From assembly GCF_027596085.1 (NCBI RefSeq), contig NC_072457.1, positions 1,045,997 through 1,109,996 on the forward strand: a DNA stretch of 64,000 bases, read 5' to 3'. The notes under the pieces are model-generated. The model ran no database searches. It was not told where the DNA came from and saw only the letters and a list, made by a program, of their open reading frames with translations. The position numbers and the translations under genes are program-made. This DNA comes from Anoplopoma fimbria. Its lineage: Eukaryota > Chordata > Actinopteri > Perciformes > Anoplopomatidae. The stretch's first letter is position 1, and every line of letters begins with the position of its first letter. Shown here one piece after another: positions 1 to 11,363 of this stretch.

Positions 1-19
1 TGGTTGCCAACATCTGTAA

Positions 20-90
20 AGGGGGCACCCAGAGTTGAACTGGGGACCTCTTGATCTGCAGTCAAATGCTCTACCACTGAGCTATACCCC
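20..90 (-). tRNA. trnac-gca: tRNA-Cys(GCA), array copy 1, G1 lost
   Basis: Only four Gs open the gene, so position 1 would be A facing C72. Long spacer upstream. Only 19 nt of trailer are in the window. Confidence 0.85.
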
Positions 91-459
91 TCTCATTTAT
101 CTTCTGCTTTCTGGCGGCGAGTATGTCGGTACCCATGAGATATACACCTTCCATTAAAATTAGCATCCACACGAGAGGCAAAGTTCATAATACACTACGT
201 TGTGCAACTGGTTGATGGCATTGGCTATCTGGACTTTTGAGTATTAAACTATTGCAGCCACTTGAGATCTGAAAGATGGTAAAAGTTGCTTATCTTCACG
301 TACAACAGCTGGAATTCATGTAATGGTGCAATCATTCACTGATCAGCATGTTTATGGCACCATAGTTTTCCTGGTAGAATAAGGTGAGATGACATTTAGA
401 AGGTTCGGAATCAACCACTTCTATAAAGAGCAGATTCTCTTTGTTGCCAACATCTGTAA

Positions 460-531
460 AGGGGGCACCCAGAGTTGAACTGGGGACCTCTTGATCTGCA
501 GTCAAATGCTCTACCACTGAGCTATACCCCC
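460..531 (-). tRNA. trnac-gca: tRNA-Cys(GCA), array copy 2
   Basis: Intact. Short spacer upstream, long downstream. The trailer has private substitutions (TTTGTTGCC and GAGCAG on the plus strand). Confidence 0.97.
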
Positions 532-870
532 TCTCTTTATCTTCTGCTTTCTGCCGGCGAGTCTGTCGGACCATAGATGTGTTGCCCTGCTGGAGGCAGT
601 CCGCAATAGTGGTAGGATGTGATGGTGATGGTATGGACCGCTATTTAGCTTGGGTGAAACTATTGCAGCCGCTTGAGACCTGAAAGGTGGTAAAAGTTGC
701 TTATCTTCACGTACAACCGCTGGAATGCATGTAATGGTGCAGTTACTAAATATTCAGCATGTTTATGGCACAACAGTTTTCCTGGTTGAATAAGGTGAGA
801 TGACATTTAGAAGGTTCGGAATCAACCACTTCTATAAAGAGTAGATTCTCTTGGTTGCCAACATCTGTAA

Positions 871-942
871 AGGGGGCACCCAGAGTTGAACTGGGGACCT
901 CTTGATCTGCAGTCAAATGCTCTACCACTGAGCTATACCCCC
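871..942 (-). tRNA. trnac-gca: tRNA-Cys(GCA), array copy 3
   Basis: Intact. Short spacers on both sides. A good reference unit: the next T4 downstream is at 692-695, 176 nt past the gene end. Confidence 0.97.
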
Positions 943-1282
943 TCTCATTTAACTTGTGCTTTCTGCCGGCGAGTCTGTCGGACCATAGATGTGTTGCCCT
1001 GCTGGAGGCAGTCCGCAATAGTGGTAGGATGTGATGGTGATGGTATGGACCGCCATTTAGCTTGGGTGAAACTATTGCAGCCGCTTGAGACCTGAAAGGT
1101 GGTAAAAGTTGCTTATCTTCACGTACAACCGCTGGAATTCATGTAATGGTGCAGTTACTAAATATTCAGCATGTTTATGGCACAACAGTTTTCCTGGTTG
1201 AATAAGGTGAGATGACATTTAGAAGGTTCGGAATCAACCACTTCTATAAAGAGTAGATTCTCTTGGTTGCCAACATCTGTAA

Positions 1283-1354
1283 AGGGGGCACCCAGAGTTG
1301 AACTGGGGACCTCTTGATCTGCAGTCAAATGCTCTACCACTGAGCTATACCCCC
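1283..1354 (-). tRNA. trnac-gca: tRNA-Cys(GCA), array copy 4
   Basis: Intact. Long spacer upstream, short downstream. Opens the second trimer. Confidence 0.97.
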
Positions 1355-1722
1355 TCTCATTTATCTTCTGCTTTCTGGCGGCGAGTATGTCGGTACCCAT
1401 GAGATATACACCTTCCATTAAAATTAGCATCCACACGAGAGGCAAAGTTCATAATACACTACGTTGTGCAACTGGTTGATGGCATTGGCTATCTGGACTT
1501 TTGAGTATTAAACTATTGCAGCCACTTGAGATCTGAAAGATGGTAAAAGTTGCTTATCTTCACGTACAACAGCTGGAATTCATGTAATGGTGCAATCATT
1601 CACTGATTCAGCATGTTTATGGCACCAGTTTTCCTGGTTGAATAAGGTGAGATGACATTTAGAAGGTTCGGAATCAACCACTTCTATAAAGAGTAGATTC
1701 TCTTGGTTGCCAACATCTGTAA

Positions 1723-1794
1723 AGGGGGCACCCAGAGTTGAACTGGGGACCTCTTGATCTGCAGTCAAATGCTCTACCACTGAGCTATACCCCC
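1723..1794 (-). tRNA. trnac-gca: tRNA-Cys(GCA), array copy 5
   Basis: Intact. The short spacer upstream lacks about 5 nt near 1900 (407-bp spacing). Long spacer downstream. Confidence 0.97.
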
Positions 1795-2129
1795 TCTCAT
1801 GTATCTTCTGCTTTCTGCCGGCGAGTCTGTCGGACCATAGATGTGTTGCCCTGCTGGAGGCAGTCCGCAATAGTGGTAGGATGTGATGGTGATGGTATGG
1901 ACTTTAGCTTGGGTGAAACTATTGCAGCCGCTTGAGACCTGAAAGGTGGTAAAAGTTGCTTATCTTCACGTACAACCGCTGGAATTCATGTAATGGTGCA
2001 GTTACTAAATATTCAGCATGTTTATGGCACAACAGTTTTCCTGGTTGAATAAGGTGAGATGACATTTAGAAGGTTCGGAATCAACCACTTCTATAAAGAG
2101 TAGATTCTCTTGGTTGCCAACATCTGTAA

Positions 2130-2201
2130 AGGGGGCACCCAGAGTTGAACTGGGGACCTCTTGATCTGCAGTCAAATGCTCTACCACTGAGCTATACCCC
2201 C
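2130..2201 (-). tRNA. trnac-gca: tRNA-Cys(GCA), array copy 6
   Basis: Intact. Short spacers on both sides. Confidence 0.97.
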
Positions 2202-2541
2202 TCTCTTTTAACTTGTGCTTTCTGCCGGCGAGTCTGTCGGACCATAGATGTGTTGCCCTGCTGGAGGCAGTCCGCAATAGTGGTAGGATGTGATGGTGAT
2301 GGTATGGACCGCTATTTAGCTTGGGTGAAACTATTGCAGCCGCTTGAGACCTGAAAGGTGGTAAAAGTTGCTTATCTTCACGTACAACAGCTGGAATTCA
2401 TGTAATGGTGCAGTTACTAAATATTCAGCATGTTTATGGCACAACAGTTTTCCTGGTTGAATAAGGTGAGATGACATTTAGAAGGTTCGGAATCAACCAC
2501 TTCTATAAAGAGTAGATTCTCTTGTTTGCCAACATCTGTAA

Positions 2542-2613
2542 AGGGGGCACCCAGAGTTGAACTGGGGACCTCTTGATCTGCAGTCAAATGCTCTACCACT
2601 GAGCTATACCCCC
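2542..2613 (-). tRNA. trnac-gca: tRNA-Cys(GCA), array copy 7
   Basis: Intact. Long upstream, short downstream. The trailer has CTTGTTTGCC in place of CTTGGTTGCC (plus strand), shared with copies 48 and 51. Confidence 0.97.
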
Positions 2614-2982
2614 TCTCATTTATCTTCTGCTTTCTGGCGGCGAGTATGTCGGTACCCATGAGATATACACCTTCCATTAAAATTAGCATCCACACGAGAG
2701 GCAAAGTTCATAATACACTACGTTGTGCAACTGGTTGATGGCATTGGCTATCTGGACTTTTGAGTATTAAACTATTGCAGCCACTTGAGATCTGAAAGAT
2801 GGTAAAAGTTGCTTATCTTCACGTACAACAGCTGGAAGTCATGTAATGGTGCAATCATTCACTGATCAGCATGTTTATGGCACCATAGTTTTCCTGGTTG
2901 AATAAGGTGAGATGACATTTAGAAGGTTCGGAATCAACCACTTCTATAAAGAGTAGATTCTCTTGGTTGCCAACATCTGTAA

Positions 2983-3054
2983 AGGGGGCACCCAGAGTTG
3001 AACTGGGGACCTCTTGATCTGCAGTCAAATGCTCTACCACTGAGCTATACCCCC
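2983..3054 (-). tRNA. trnac-gca: tRNA-Cys(GCA), array copy 8
   Basis: Intact. Short upstream, long downstream. Confidence 0.97.
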
Positions 3055-3394
3055 TCTCATTTATCTTCTGCTTTCTGCCGGCGAGTCTGTCGGACCATAG
3101 ATGTGTTGCCCTGCTGGAGGCAGTCCGCAATAGTGGTAGGATGTGATGGTGATGGTATGGACCGCTATTTAGCTTGGGTGAAACTATTGCAGCCGCTTGA
3201 GACCTGAAAGGTGGTAAAAGTTGCTTATCTTCACGTACAACCGCTGGAATTCATGTAATGGTGCAGTTACTAACTATTCAGCATGTTTATGGCACAACAG
3301 TTTTCCTGGTTGAATAAGGTGAGATGACATTTAGAAGGTTCGGAATCAACCACTTCTATAAAGAGTAGATTCTCTTGGTTGCCAACATCTGTAA

Positions 3395-3466
3395 AGGGGG
3401 CACCCAGAGTTGAACTGGGGACCTCTTGATCTGCAGTCAAATGCTCTACCACTGAGCTATACCCCC
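3395..3466 (-). tRNA. trnac-gca: tRNA-Cys(GCA), array copy 9
   Basis: Intact. Short spacers on both sides. Confidence 0.97.
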
Positions 3467-3806
3467 TCTCATTTAACTTGTGCTTTCTGCCGGCGAGTCT
3501 GTCGGACCATAGATGTGTTGCCCTGCTGGAGGCAGTCCGCAATCGTGGTAGGATGTGATGGTGATGGTATGGACCGCCATTTAGCTTGGGTGAAACTATT
3601 GCAGCCGCTTGAGACCTGAAAGGTGGTAAAAGTTGCTTATCTTCACGTACAACCGCTGGAATTCATGTAATGGTGCAGTTACTAAATATTCAGCATGTTT
3701 ATGGCACAACAGTTTTCCTGGTTGAATAAGGTGAGATGACATTTAGAAGGTTCGGAATCAACCACTTCTATAAAGAGTAGATTCTCTTGGTTGCCAACAT
3801 CTGTAA

Positions 3807-3878
3807 AGGGGGCACCCAGAGTTGAACTGGGGACCTCTTGATCTGCAGTCAAATGCTCTACCACTGAGCTATACCCCC
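3807..3878 (-). tRNA. trnac-gca: tRNA-Cys(GCA), array copy 10
   Basis: Intact. Long upstream with a one-base shorter leader, short downstream. Confidence 0.97.
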
Positions 3879-4247
3879 TCTCATTATCTTCTGCTTTCTG
3901 GCGGCGAGTATGTCGGTACCCATGAGATATACACCTTCCATTAAAATTAGCATCCGCACGAGAGGCAAAGTTCATAATACACTACGTTGTGCAACTGGTT
4001 GATGGCATTGGCTATCTGGACTTTTGAGTATTAAACTATTGCAGCCACTTGAGATCTGAAAGATGGTAAAAGTTGCTTATCTTCACGTACAACCGCTGGA
4101 ATTCATGTAATGGTGCAGTTATTAACTGATTCAGCATGTTTATGGCACCATAGTTTTCCTGGTTGAATAAGGTGAGATGACATTTAGAAGGTTCGGAATC
4201 AACCACTTCTATAAAGAGTAGATTCTCTTGGTTGCCAACATCTGTAA

Positions 4248-4319
4248 AGGGGGCACCCAGAGTTGAACTGGGGACCTCTTGATCTGCAGTCAAATGCTCT
4301 ACCACTGAGCTATACCCCC
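4248..4319 (-). tRNA. trnac-gca: tRNA-Cys(GCA), array copy 11
   Basis: Intact. Short upstream, long downstream. Confidence 0.97.
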
Positions 4320-4659
4320 TCTCATGTATCTTCTGCTTTCTGCCGGCGAGTCTGTCGGACCATAGATGTGTTGCCCTGCTGGAGGCAGTCCGCAATAGTG
4401 GTAGGATGTGATGGTGATGGTATGGACCGCCATTTAGCTTGGGTGAAACTATTGCAGCCGCTTGAGACCTGAAAGGTGGTAAAAGTTGCTTATCTTCACG
4501 TACAACCGCTGGAATTCATGTAATGGTGCAGTTACTAAATATTCAGCATGTTTATGGCACAACAGTTTTCCTGGTTGAATAAGGTGAGATGACATTTAGA
4601 AGGTTCGGAATCAACCACTTCTATAAAGAGTAGATTCTCTTGGTTGCCAACATCTGTAA

Positions 4660-4731
4660 AGGGGGCACCCAGAGTTGAACTGGGGACCTCTTGATCTGCA
4701 GTCAAATGCTCTACCACTGAGCTATACCCCC
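4660..4731 (-). tRNA. trnac-gca: tRNA-Cys(GCA), array copy 12
   Basis: Intact. The leader lies in a chimeric spacer (4732-5074). Short downstream. Confidence 0.97.
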
Positions 4732-5074
4732 TCTCATTTATCTTCTGCTTTCTGCCGGCGAGTATGTCGGACCATGAGATGTGTTCCCTGCTGGAGGCAA
4801 AGTCCATAATAGTGGTAGGATGTGATGGTGATGGTATGGACCGCTATTTAGCTTTTGGTGAAACTATTGCAGCCACTTGAGACCTGAAAGGTGGTAAAAG
4901 TTGCTTATCTTCACGTACAACAGCTGGAATTCATGTAATGGTGCAGTTACTAAATATTCAGCATGTTTATGGCACAACAGTTTTCCTGGTTGAATAAGGT
5001 GAGATGACATTTAGAAGGTTTGGAATCAACCACTTCTATAAAAAGTAGATTCTCTTGGTTGCCAACATCTGTAA
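4732..5074. repeat. Chimeric spacer, long/short mosaic
   Basis: Starts with the short-type CCGGCGAG, takes the long-type GTATGTCGG and CATGAGAT, returns to short-type CCCTGCTGGAGG, then has long-type AAAGTCCATAAT before the short-type GTGGTAGGATG. The spacing is 415 bp, between the two classes. Confidence 0.8.
5040..5044 (-). terminator. Candidate Pol III terminator TTTTT of copy 13
   Basis: Five Ts, 31-35 nt past the tRNA 3' end, created by a G to A change (plus strand) in the usual AAAGA. Confidence 0.6.
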
Positions 5075-5145
5075 AGGGGGCACCCAGAGTTGAACTGGGG
5101 ACCTCTTGATCTGCAGTCAAATGCTCTACCACTGAGCTATACCCC
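5075..5145 (-). tRNA. trnac-gca: tRNA-Cys(GCA), array copy 13, G1 lost
   Basis: Four opening Gs only. Short upstream, chimeric downstream. One of 13 copies with a T5 in the trailer. Confidence 0.85.
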
Positions 5146-5485
5146 TCTCATTTAACTTCTGCTTTCTGCCGGCGAGTCTGTCGGACCATAGATGTGTTGC
5201 CCTGCTGGAGGCAGTCCGCAATCGTGGTAGGATGTGATGGTGATGGTATGGACCGCCATTTAGCTTGGGTGAAACTATTGCAGCCGCTTGAGACCTGAAA
5301 GGTGGTAAAAGTTGCTTATCTTCACGTACAACCGCTGGAATTCATGTAATGGTGCAGTTACTAAATATTCAGCATGTTTATGGCACAACAGTTTTCCTGG
5401 TTGAATAAGGTGAGATGACATTTAGAAGGTTCGGAATCAACCACTTCTATAAAGAGTAGATTCTCTTGGTTGCCAACATCTGTAA

Positions 5486-5557
5486 AGGGGGCACCCAGAG
5501 TTGAACTGGGGACCTCTTGATCTGCAGTCAAATGCTCTACCACTGAGCTATACCCCC
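5486..5557 (-). tRNA. trnac-gca: tRNA-Cys(GCA), array copy 14
   Basis: Intact. Long upstream (GGCGGCCAG variant), short downstream. Opens the first tetramer. Confidence 0.97.
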
Positions 5558-5925
5558 TCTCATTTATCTTCTGCTTTCTGGCGGCCAGTATGTCGGTACC
5601 CATGAGATATACACCTTCCATTAAAATTAGCATCCACACGAGAGGCAAAGTTCATAATACACTACGTTGTGCAACTGGTTGATGGCATTGGCTATCTGGA
5701 CTTTTGAGTATTAAACTATTGCAGCCACTTGAGATCTGAAAGATGGTAAAAGTTGCTTATCTTCACGTACAACAGCTGGAATTCATGTAATGGTGCAATC
5801 ATTCACTGATCAGCATGTTTATGGCACATAGTTTTCCTGGTTGAATAAGGTGAGATGACATTTAGAAGGTTCGGAATCAACCACTTCTATAAAGAGTAGA
5901 TTCTCTTGGTTGCCAACATCTGTAA

Positions 5926-5997
5926 AGGGGGCACCCAGAGTTGAACTGGGGACCTCTTGATCTGCAGTCAAATGCTCTACCACTGAGCTATACCCCC
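5926..5997 (-). tRNA. trnac-gca: tRNA-Cys(GCA), array copy 15
   Basis: Intact. Short upstream, long downstream. Confidence 0.97.
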
Positions 5998-6301
5998 TCT
6001 CTTTAACTTGTGCTTTCTGCCGGCGAGTCTGTCGGACCATAGATGTGTTGCCCTGCTGGAGGCAGTCCGCAATAGTGGTAGGATGTGATGGTGATGGTAT
6101 GGACCGCTATTTAGCTTGGGTGAAACTATTGCAGCCGCTTGAGACCTGAAAGGTGGTAAAAGTTGCTTATCTTCACGTACAACCGCTGGAATTCATGTAA
6201 TGGTGCAGTTACTAAATATTCAGCATGTTTATGGCACAACAGTTTTCCTGGTTGAATAAGGTGAGATGACATTTAGAAGGTTTGGAATCAACCACTTCTA
6301 T

Positions 6302-6306
6302 AAAAA
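6302..6306 (-). terminator. Candidate Pol III terminator TTTTT of copy 16
   Basis: Same position and same base change as at 5040-5044. Confidence 0.6.
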
Positions 6307-6336
6307 GTAGATTCTCTTGGTTGCCAACATCTGTAA

Positions 6337-6407
6337 AGGGGGCACCCAGAGTTGAACTGGGGACCTCTTGATCTGCAGTCAAATGCTCTACCACTGAGCT
6401 ATACCCC
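6337..6407 (-). tRNA. trnac-gca: tRNA-Cys(GCA), array copy 16, G1 lost
   Basis: Four opening Gs. Short spacers on both sides. T5 in the trailer. Confidence 0.85.
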
Positions 6408-6746
6408 TCTCATTTATCTTCTGCTTTCTGCCGGCGAGTCTGTCGGACCATAGATGTGTTGCCCTGCTGGAGGCAGTCCGCAATAGTGGTAGGATGTGAT
6501 GGTGATGGTATGGACCGCTTTTAGCTTGGGTGAAACTATTGCAGCCGCTTGAGACCTGAAAGGTGGTAAAAGTTGCTTATCTTCACGTACAACAGCTGGA
6601 ATTCATGTAATGGTGCAGTTACTAAATATTCAGCATGTTTATGGCACAACAGTTTTCCTGGTTGAATAAGGTGAGATGACATTTAGAAGGTTTGGAATCA
6701 ACCACTTCTATAAAGAGTAGATTCTCTTGGTTGCCAACATCTGTAA

Positions 6747-6818
6747 AGGGGGCACCCAGAGTTGAACTGGGGACCTCTTGATCTGCAGTCAAATGCTCTA
6801 CCACTGAGCTATACCCCC
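6747..6818 (-). tRNA. trnac-gca: tRNA-Cys(GCA), array copy 17
   Basis: Intact. Short spacers on both sides. Carries GGTTTGG in the trailer but keeps TCTTT, a likely intermediate to the T5 class. Confidence 0.97.
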
Positions 6819-7157
6819 TCTCTTTTAACTTGTGCTTTCTGCCGGCGAGTCTGTCGGACCATAGATGTGTTGCCCTGCTGGAGGCAGTCCGCAATAGTGG
6901 TAGGATGTGATGGTGATGGTATGGACCGCCATTTAGCTTGGGTGAAACTATTGCAGCCGCTTGAGACCTGAAAGGTGGTAAAAGTTGCTTATCTTCACGT
7001 ACAACCGCTGGAATTCATGTAATGGTGCAGTTACTAAATATTCAGCATGTTTATGGCACAACAGTTTTCCTGGTTGAATAAGGTGAGATGACATTAGAAG
7101 GTTCGGAATCAACCACTTCTATAAAGAGTAGATTCTCTTGGTTGCCAACATCTGTAA

Positions 7158-7229
7158 AGGGGGCACCCAGAGTTGAACTGGGGACCTCTTGATCTGCAGT
7201 CAAATGCTCTACCACTGAGCTATACCCCC
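7158..7229 (-). tRNA. trnac-gca: tRNA-Cys(GCA), array copy 18
   Basis: Intact. Long upstream, short downstream. One T is missing from the trailer motif GACATTTAG. Confidence 0.97.
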
Positions 7230-7598
7230 TCTCATTTATCTTCTGCTTTCTGGCGGCGAGTATGTCGGTACCCATGAGATATACACCTTCCATTAAAATT
7301 AGCATCCACACGAGAGGCAAAGTTCATAATACACTACGTTGTGCAACTGGTTGATGGCATTGGCTATCTGGACTTTTGAGTATTAAACTATTGCAGCCAC
7401 TTGAGATCTGAAAGATGGTAAAAGTTGCTTATCTTCACGTACAACAGCTGGAAGTCATGTAATGGTGCAATCATTCACTGATCAGCATGTTTATGGCACC
7501 ATAGTTTTCCTGGTTGAATAAGGTGAGATGACATTTAGAAGGTTCGGAATCAACCACTTCTATAAAGAGTAGATTCTCTTGGTTGCCAACATCTGTAA

Positions 7599-7670
7599 AG
7601 GGGGCACCCAGAGTTGAACTGGGGACCTCTTGATCTGCAGTCAAATGCTCTACCACTGAGCTATACCCCC
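7599..7670 (-). tRNA. trnac-gca: tRNA-Cys(GCA), array copy 19
   Basis: Intact. Short upstream, long downstream. Confidence 0.97.
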
Positions 7671-8010
7671 TCTCATGTATCTTCTGCTTTCTGCCGGCGA
7701 GTCTGTCGGACCATAGATGTGTTGCCCTGCTGGAGGCAGTCCGCAATAGTGGTAGGATGTGATGGTGATGGTATGGACCGCTATTTAGCTTGGGTGAAAC
7801 TATTGCAGCCGCTTGAGACCTGAAAGGTGGTAAAAGTTGCTTATCTTCACGTACAACCGCTGGAATTCATGTAATGGTGCAGTTACTAAATATTCAGCAT
7901 GTTTATGGCACAACAGTTTTCCTGGTTGAATAAGGTGAGATGACATTTAGAAGGTTCGGAATCAACCACTTCTATAAAGAGTAGATTCTCTTGGTTGCCA
8001 ACATCTGTAA

Positions 8011-8082
8011 AGGGGGCACCCAGAGTTGAACTGGGGACCTCTTGATCTGCAGTCAAATGCTCTACCACTGAGCTATACCCCC
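8011..8082 (-). tRNA. trnac-gca: tRNA-Cys(GCA), array copy 20
   Basis: Intact. Short spacers on both sides. Confidence 0.97.
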
Positions 8083-8421
8083 TCTCATTTATCTTCTGCT
8101 TTCTGCCGGCGAGTCTGTCGGACCATAGATGTGTTGCCCTGCTGGAGGCAGTCCGCAATAGTGGTAGGATGTGATGGTGATGGTATGGACCGCTATTTAG
8201 CTTGGGTGAAACTATTGCAGCCGCTTGAGACCTGAAAGGTGGTAAAAGTTGCTTATCTTCACGTACAACCGCTGGAATTCATGTAATGGTGCAGTTACTA
8301 ACTTTTCAGCATGTTTATGGCACAACAGTTTTCCTGGTTGAATAAGGTGAGATGACATTTAGAAGGTTCGGAATCAACCACTTCTATAATAGTAGATTCT
8401 CTTGGTTGCCAACATCTGTAA

Positions 8422-8493
8422 AGGGGGCACCCAGAGTTGAACTGGGGACCTCTTGATCTGCAGTCAAATGCTCTACCACTGAGCTATACCCCC
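8422..8493 (-). tRNA. trnac-gca: tRNA-Cys(GCA), array copy 21
   Basis: Intact. Short spacers on both sides. A trailer change (ATAATAG, plus strand) removes even the TCTTT run. Confidence 0.97.
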
Positions 8494-8833
8494 TCTCATG
8501 TATCTTCTGCTTTCTGCCGGCGAGTCTGTCGGACCATAGATGTGTTGCCCTGCTGGAGGCAGTCCGCAATAGTGGTAGGATGTGATGGTGATGGTATGGA
8601 CCGCTATTTAGCTTGGGTGAAACTATTGCAGCCGCTTGAGACCTGAAAGGTGGTAAAAGTTGCTTATCTTCACGTACAACCGCTGGAATTCATGTAATGG
8701 TGCAGTTACTAAATATTCAGCATGTTTATGGCACAACAGTTTTCCTGGTTGAATAAGGTGAGATGACATTTAGAAGTTTCGGAATCAACCACTTCTATAA
8801 AGAGTAGATTCTCTTGGTTGCCAACATCTGTAA

Positions 8834-8905
8834 AGGGGGCACCCAGAGTTGAACTGGGGACCTCTTGATCTGCAGTCAAATGCTCTACCACTGAGCTATA
8901 CCCCC
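8834..8905 (-). tRNA. trnac-gca: tRNA-Cys(GCA), array copy 22
   Basis: Intact. Long upstream, short downstream. The trailer hairpin is weakened by a G to T change (AGAAGTTTCGG, plus strand). Confidence 0.97.
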
Positions 8906-9276
8906 TCTCATTTATCTTCTGCTTTCTGGCGGCGAGTATGTCGGTACCCATGAGATATACACCTTCCATTAAAATTAGCATCCGCACGAGAGGCAAAGTT
9001 CATAATACACTAAGTTGTGCAACTGGTTGATGGCATTGGCTATCTGGACTTTTGAGTATTAAACTATTGCAGCCACTTGAGATCTGAAAGATGGTAAAAG
9101 TTGCTTATCTTCACGTACAACAGCTGGAAGTCATGTAATGGTGCAATCATTCACTGATCAGCATGTTTATGGCACCATACAGTTTTCCTGGTTGAATAAG
9201 GTGAGATGACATTTAGAAGGTTCGGAATCAACCACTTCTATAAAGAGTAGATTCTCTTGGTTGCCAACATCTGTAA

Positions 9277-9348
9277 AGGGGGCACCCAGAGTTGAACTGG
9301 GGACCTCTTGATCTGCAGTCAAATGCTCTACCACTGAGCTATACCCCC
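9277..9348 (-). tRNA. trnac-gca: tRNA-Cys(GCA), array copy 23
   Basis: Intact. Short upstream, long downstream (443-bp spacing, two extra bases at CACCATACAG). Confidence 0.97.
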
Positions 9349-9688
9349 TCTCATTTATCTTCTGCTTTCTGCCGGCGAGTCTGTCGGACCATAGATGTGT
9401 TGCCCTGCTGGAGGCAGTCCGCAATAGTGGTAGGATGTGATGGTGATGGTATGGACCGCCATTTAGCTTGGGTGAAACTATTGCAGCCGCTTGAGACCTG
9501 AAAGGTGGTAAAAGTTGCTTATCTTCACGTACAACCGCTGGAATTCATGTAATGGTGCAGTTACTAAATATTCAGCATGTTTATGGCACAACAGTTTTCC
9601 TGGTTGAATAAGGTGAGATGACATTTAGAAGGTTCGGAATCAACCACTTCTATAAAGAGTAGATTCTCTTGGTTGCCAACATCTGTAA

Positions 9689-9760
9689 AGGGGGCACCCA
9701 GAGTTGAACTGGGGACCTCTTGATCTGCAGTCAAATGCTCTACCACTGAGCTATACCCCC
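9689..9760 (-). tRNA. trnac-gca: tRNA-Cys(GCA), array copy 24
   Basis: Intact. Short spacers on both sides. Confidence 0.97.
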
Positions 9761-10100
9761 TCTCATGTATCTTCTGCTTTCTGCCGGCGAGTCTGTCGGA
9801 CCATAGATGTGTTGCCCTGCTGGAGGCAGTCCGCAATAGTGGTAGGATGTGATGGTGATGGTATGGACCGCTATTTAGCTTGGGTGAAACTATTGCAGCC
9901 GCTTGAGACCTGAAAGGTGGTAAAAGTTGCTTATCTTCACGTACAACAGCTGGAATTCATGTAATGGTGCAGTTACTAACTTTTCAGCATGTTTATGGCA
10001 CAACAGTTTTCCTGGTTGAATAAGGTGAGATGACATTTAGAAGGTTTGGAATCAACCACTTCTATAAAGAGTAGATTCTCTTGGTTGCCAACATCTGTAA

Positions 10101-10171
10101 AGGGGGCACCCAGAGTTGAACTGGGGACCTCTTGATCTGCAGTCAAATGCTCTACCACTGAGCTATACCCC
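10101..10171 (-). tRNA. trnac-gca: tRNA-Cys(GCA), array copy 25, G1 lost
   Basis: Four opening Gs. Short spacers on both sides. GGTTTGG trailer without T5. Confidence 0.85.
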
Positions 10172-10476
10172 TCTCATTTATCTTCTGCTTTCTGCCGGCG
10201 AGTCTGTCGGACCATAGATGTGTTGCCCTGCTGGAGGCAGTCCGCAATAGTGGTAGGATGTGATGGTGATGGTATGGACCGCCATTTAGCTTGGGTGAAA
10301 CTATTGCAGCCGCTTGAGACCTGAAAGGTGGTAAAAGTTGCTTATCTTCACGTACAACCACTGGAATTCATGTAATGGTGCAGTTACTAAATATTCAGCA
10401 TGTTTATGGCACAACAGTTTTCCTGGTTGAATAAGGTGAGATGACATTTAGAAGGTTTGGAATCAACCACTTCTAT

Positions 10477-10481
10477 AAAAA
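10477..10481 (-). terminator. Candidate Pol III terminator TTTTT of copy 26
   Basis: T5 at the standard position, 31-35 nt past the gene. Confidence 0.6.
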
Positions 10482-10511
10482 GTAGATTCTCTTGGTTGCC
10501 AACATCTGTAA

Positions 10512-10583
10512 AGGGGGCACCCAGAGTTGAACTGGGGACCTCTTGATCTGCAGTCAAATGCTCTACCACTGAGCTATACCCCC
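10512..10583 (-). tRNA. trnac-gca: tRNA-Cys(GCA), array copy 26
   Basis: Intact. Long upstream, short downstream. T5 in the trailer, so both gene and terminator look complete. Confidence 0.97.
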
Positions 10584-10952
10584 TCTCATTTATCTTCTGC
10601 TTTCTGGCGGCGAGTATGTCGGTACCCATGAGATATACACCTTCCATTAAAATTAGCATCCACACGAGAGGCAAAGTTCATAATAAACTAAGTTGTACAA
10701 TTGGTTGATGGCATTGGCTATCTGGACTTTTGAGTATAAAACTATTGCAGCCACTTGAGATCTGAAAGATGGTAAAAGTTGCTTATCTTCACGTACAACA
10801 GCTGGAAGTCATGTAATGGTGCAATCATTCACTGATCAGCATGTTTATGGCACCATAGTTTTCCTGGTTGAATAAGGTGAGATGACATTTAGAAGGTTCG
10901 GAATCAACCACTTCTATAAAGAGTAGATTCTCTTGGTTGCCAACATCTGTAA

Positions 10953-11024
10953 AGGGGGCACCCAGAGTTGAACTGGGGACCTCTTGATCTGCAGTCAAAT
11001 GCTCTACCACTGAGCTATACCCCC
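10953..11024 (-). tRNA. trnac-gca: tRNA-Cys(GCA), array copy 27
   Basis: Intact. Short upstream, long downstream. That long spacer has the AAACTAAGTTGTACAATTGG variant. Confidence 0.97.
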
Positions 11025-11363
11025 TCTCTTTAACTTCTGCTTTCTGCCGGCGAGTCTGTCGGACCATAGATGTGTTGCCCTGCTGGAGGCAGTCCGCAAT
11101 AGTGGTAGGATGTGATGGTGATGGTATGGACCGCTATTTAGCTTGGGTGAAACTATTGCAGCCGCTTGAGACCTGAAAGGTGGTAAAAGTTGCTTATCTT
11201 CACGTACAACCGCTGGAATTCATGTAATGGTGCAGTTACTAAATATTCAGCATGTTTATGGCACAACAGTTTTCCTGGTTGAATAAGGTGAGATGACATT
11301 TAGAAGGTTCGGAATCAACCACTTCTATAAAGAGTAGATTCTCTTGGTTGCCAACATCTGTAA

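Larger units (their letters stand above)
20..4659 (-). repeat. Trimeric higher-order repeat (long-short-short), about 1.26 kb
   Basis: tRNA spacings read 440-411-412, 440-407-412, 441-412-412, then 441-412 followed by a chimeric 415-bp unit. Period starts are 20, 1283, 2542 and 3807 (1263, 1259 and 1265 bp apart). In the complete trimers the first short spacer carries the leader variant ATCTTCTGC and the second AACTTGTGC, so the trimer is defined by sequence as well as length. Confidence 0.85.
5486..10511 (-). repeat. Tetrameric higher-order repeat (long-short-short-short), about 1.68 kb
   Basis: Three consecutive periods start at 5486, 7158 and 8834 and end at 10512 (1672, 1676 and 1678 bp). 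Each holds one long spacer followed by three short ones. This is the same monomer family as the trimer block, with one extra short unit. Confidence 0.8.

Noticed and set aside
809..827. B-box-like GGTTCGGAATC in each spacer, hinting at a second tRNA gene on the plus strand
   Set aside because: No A box or cloverleaf accompanies it, and the spacing of the conserved bases is off by one.
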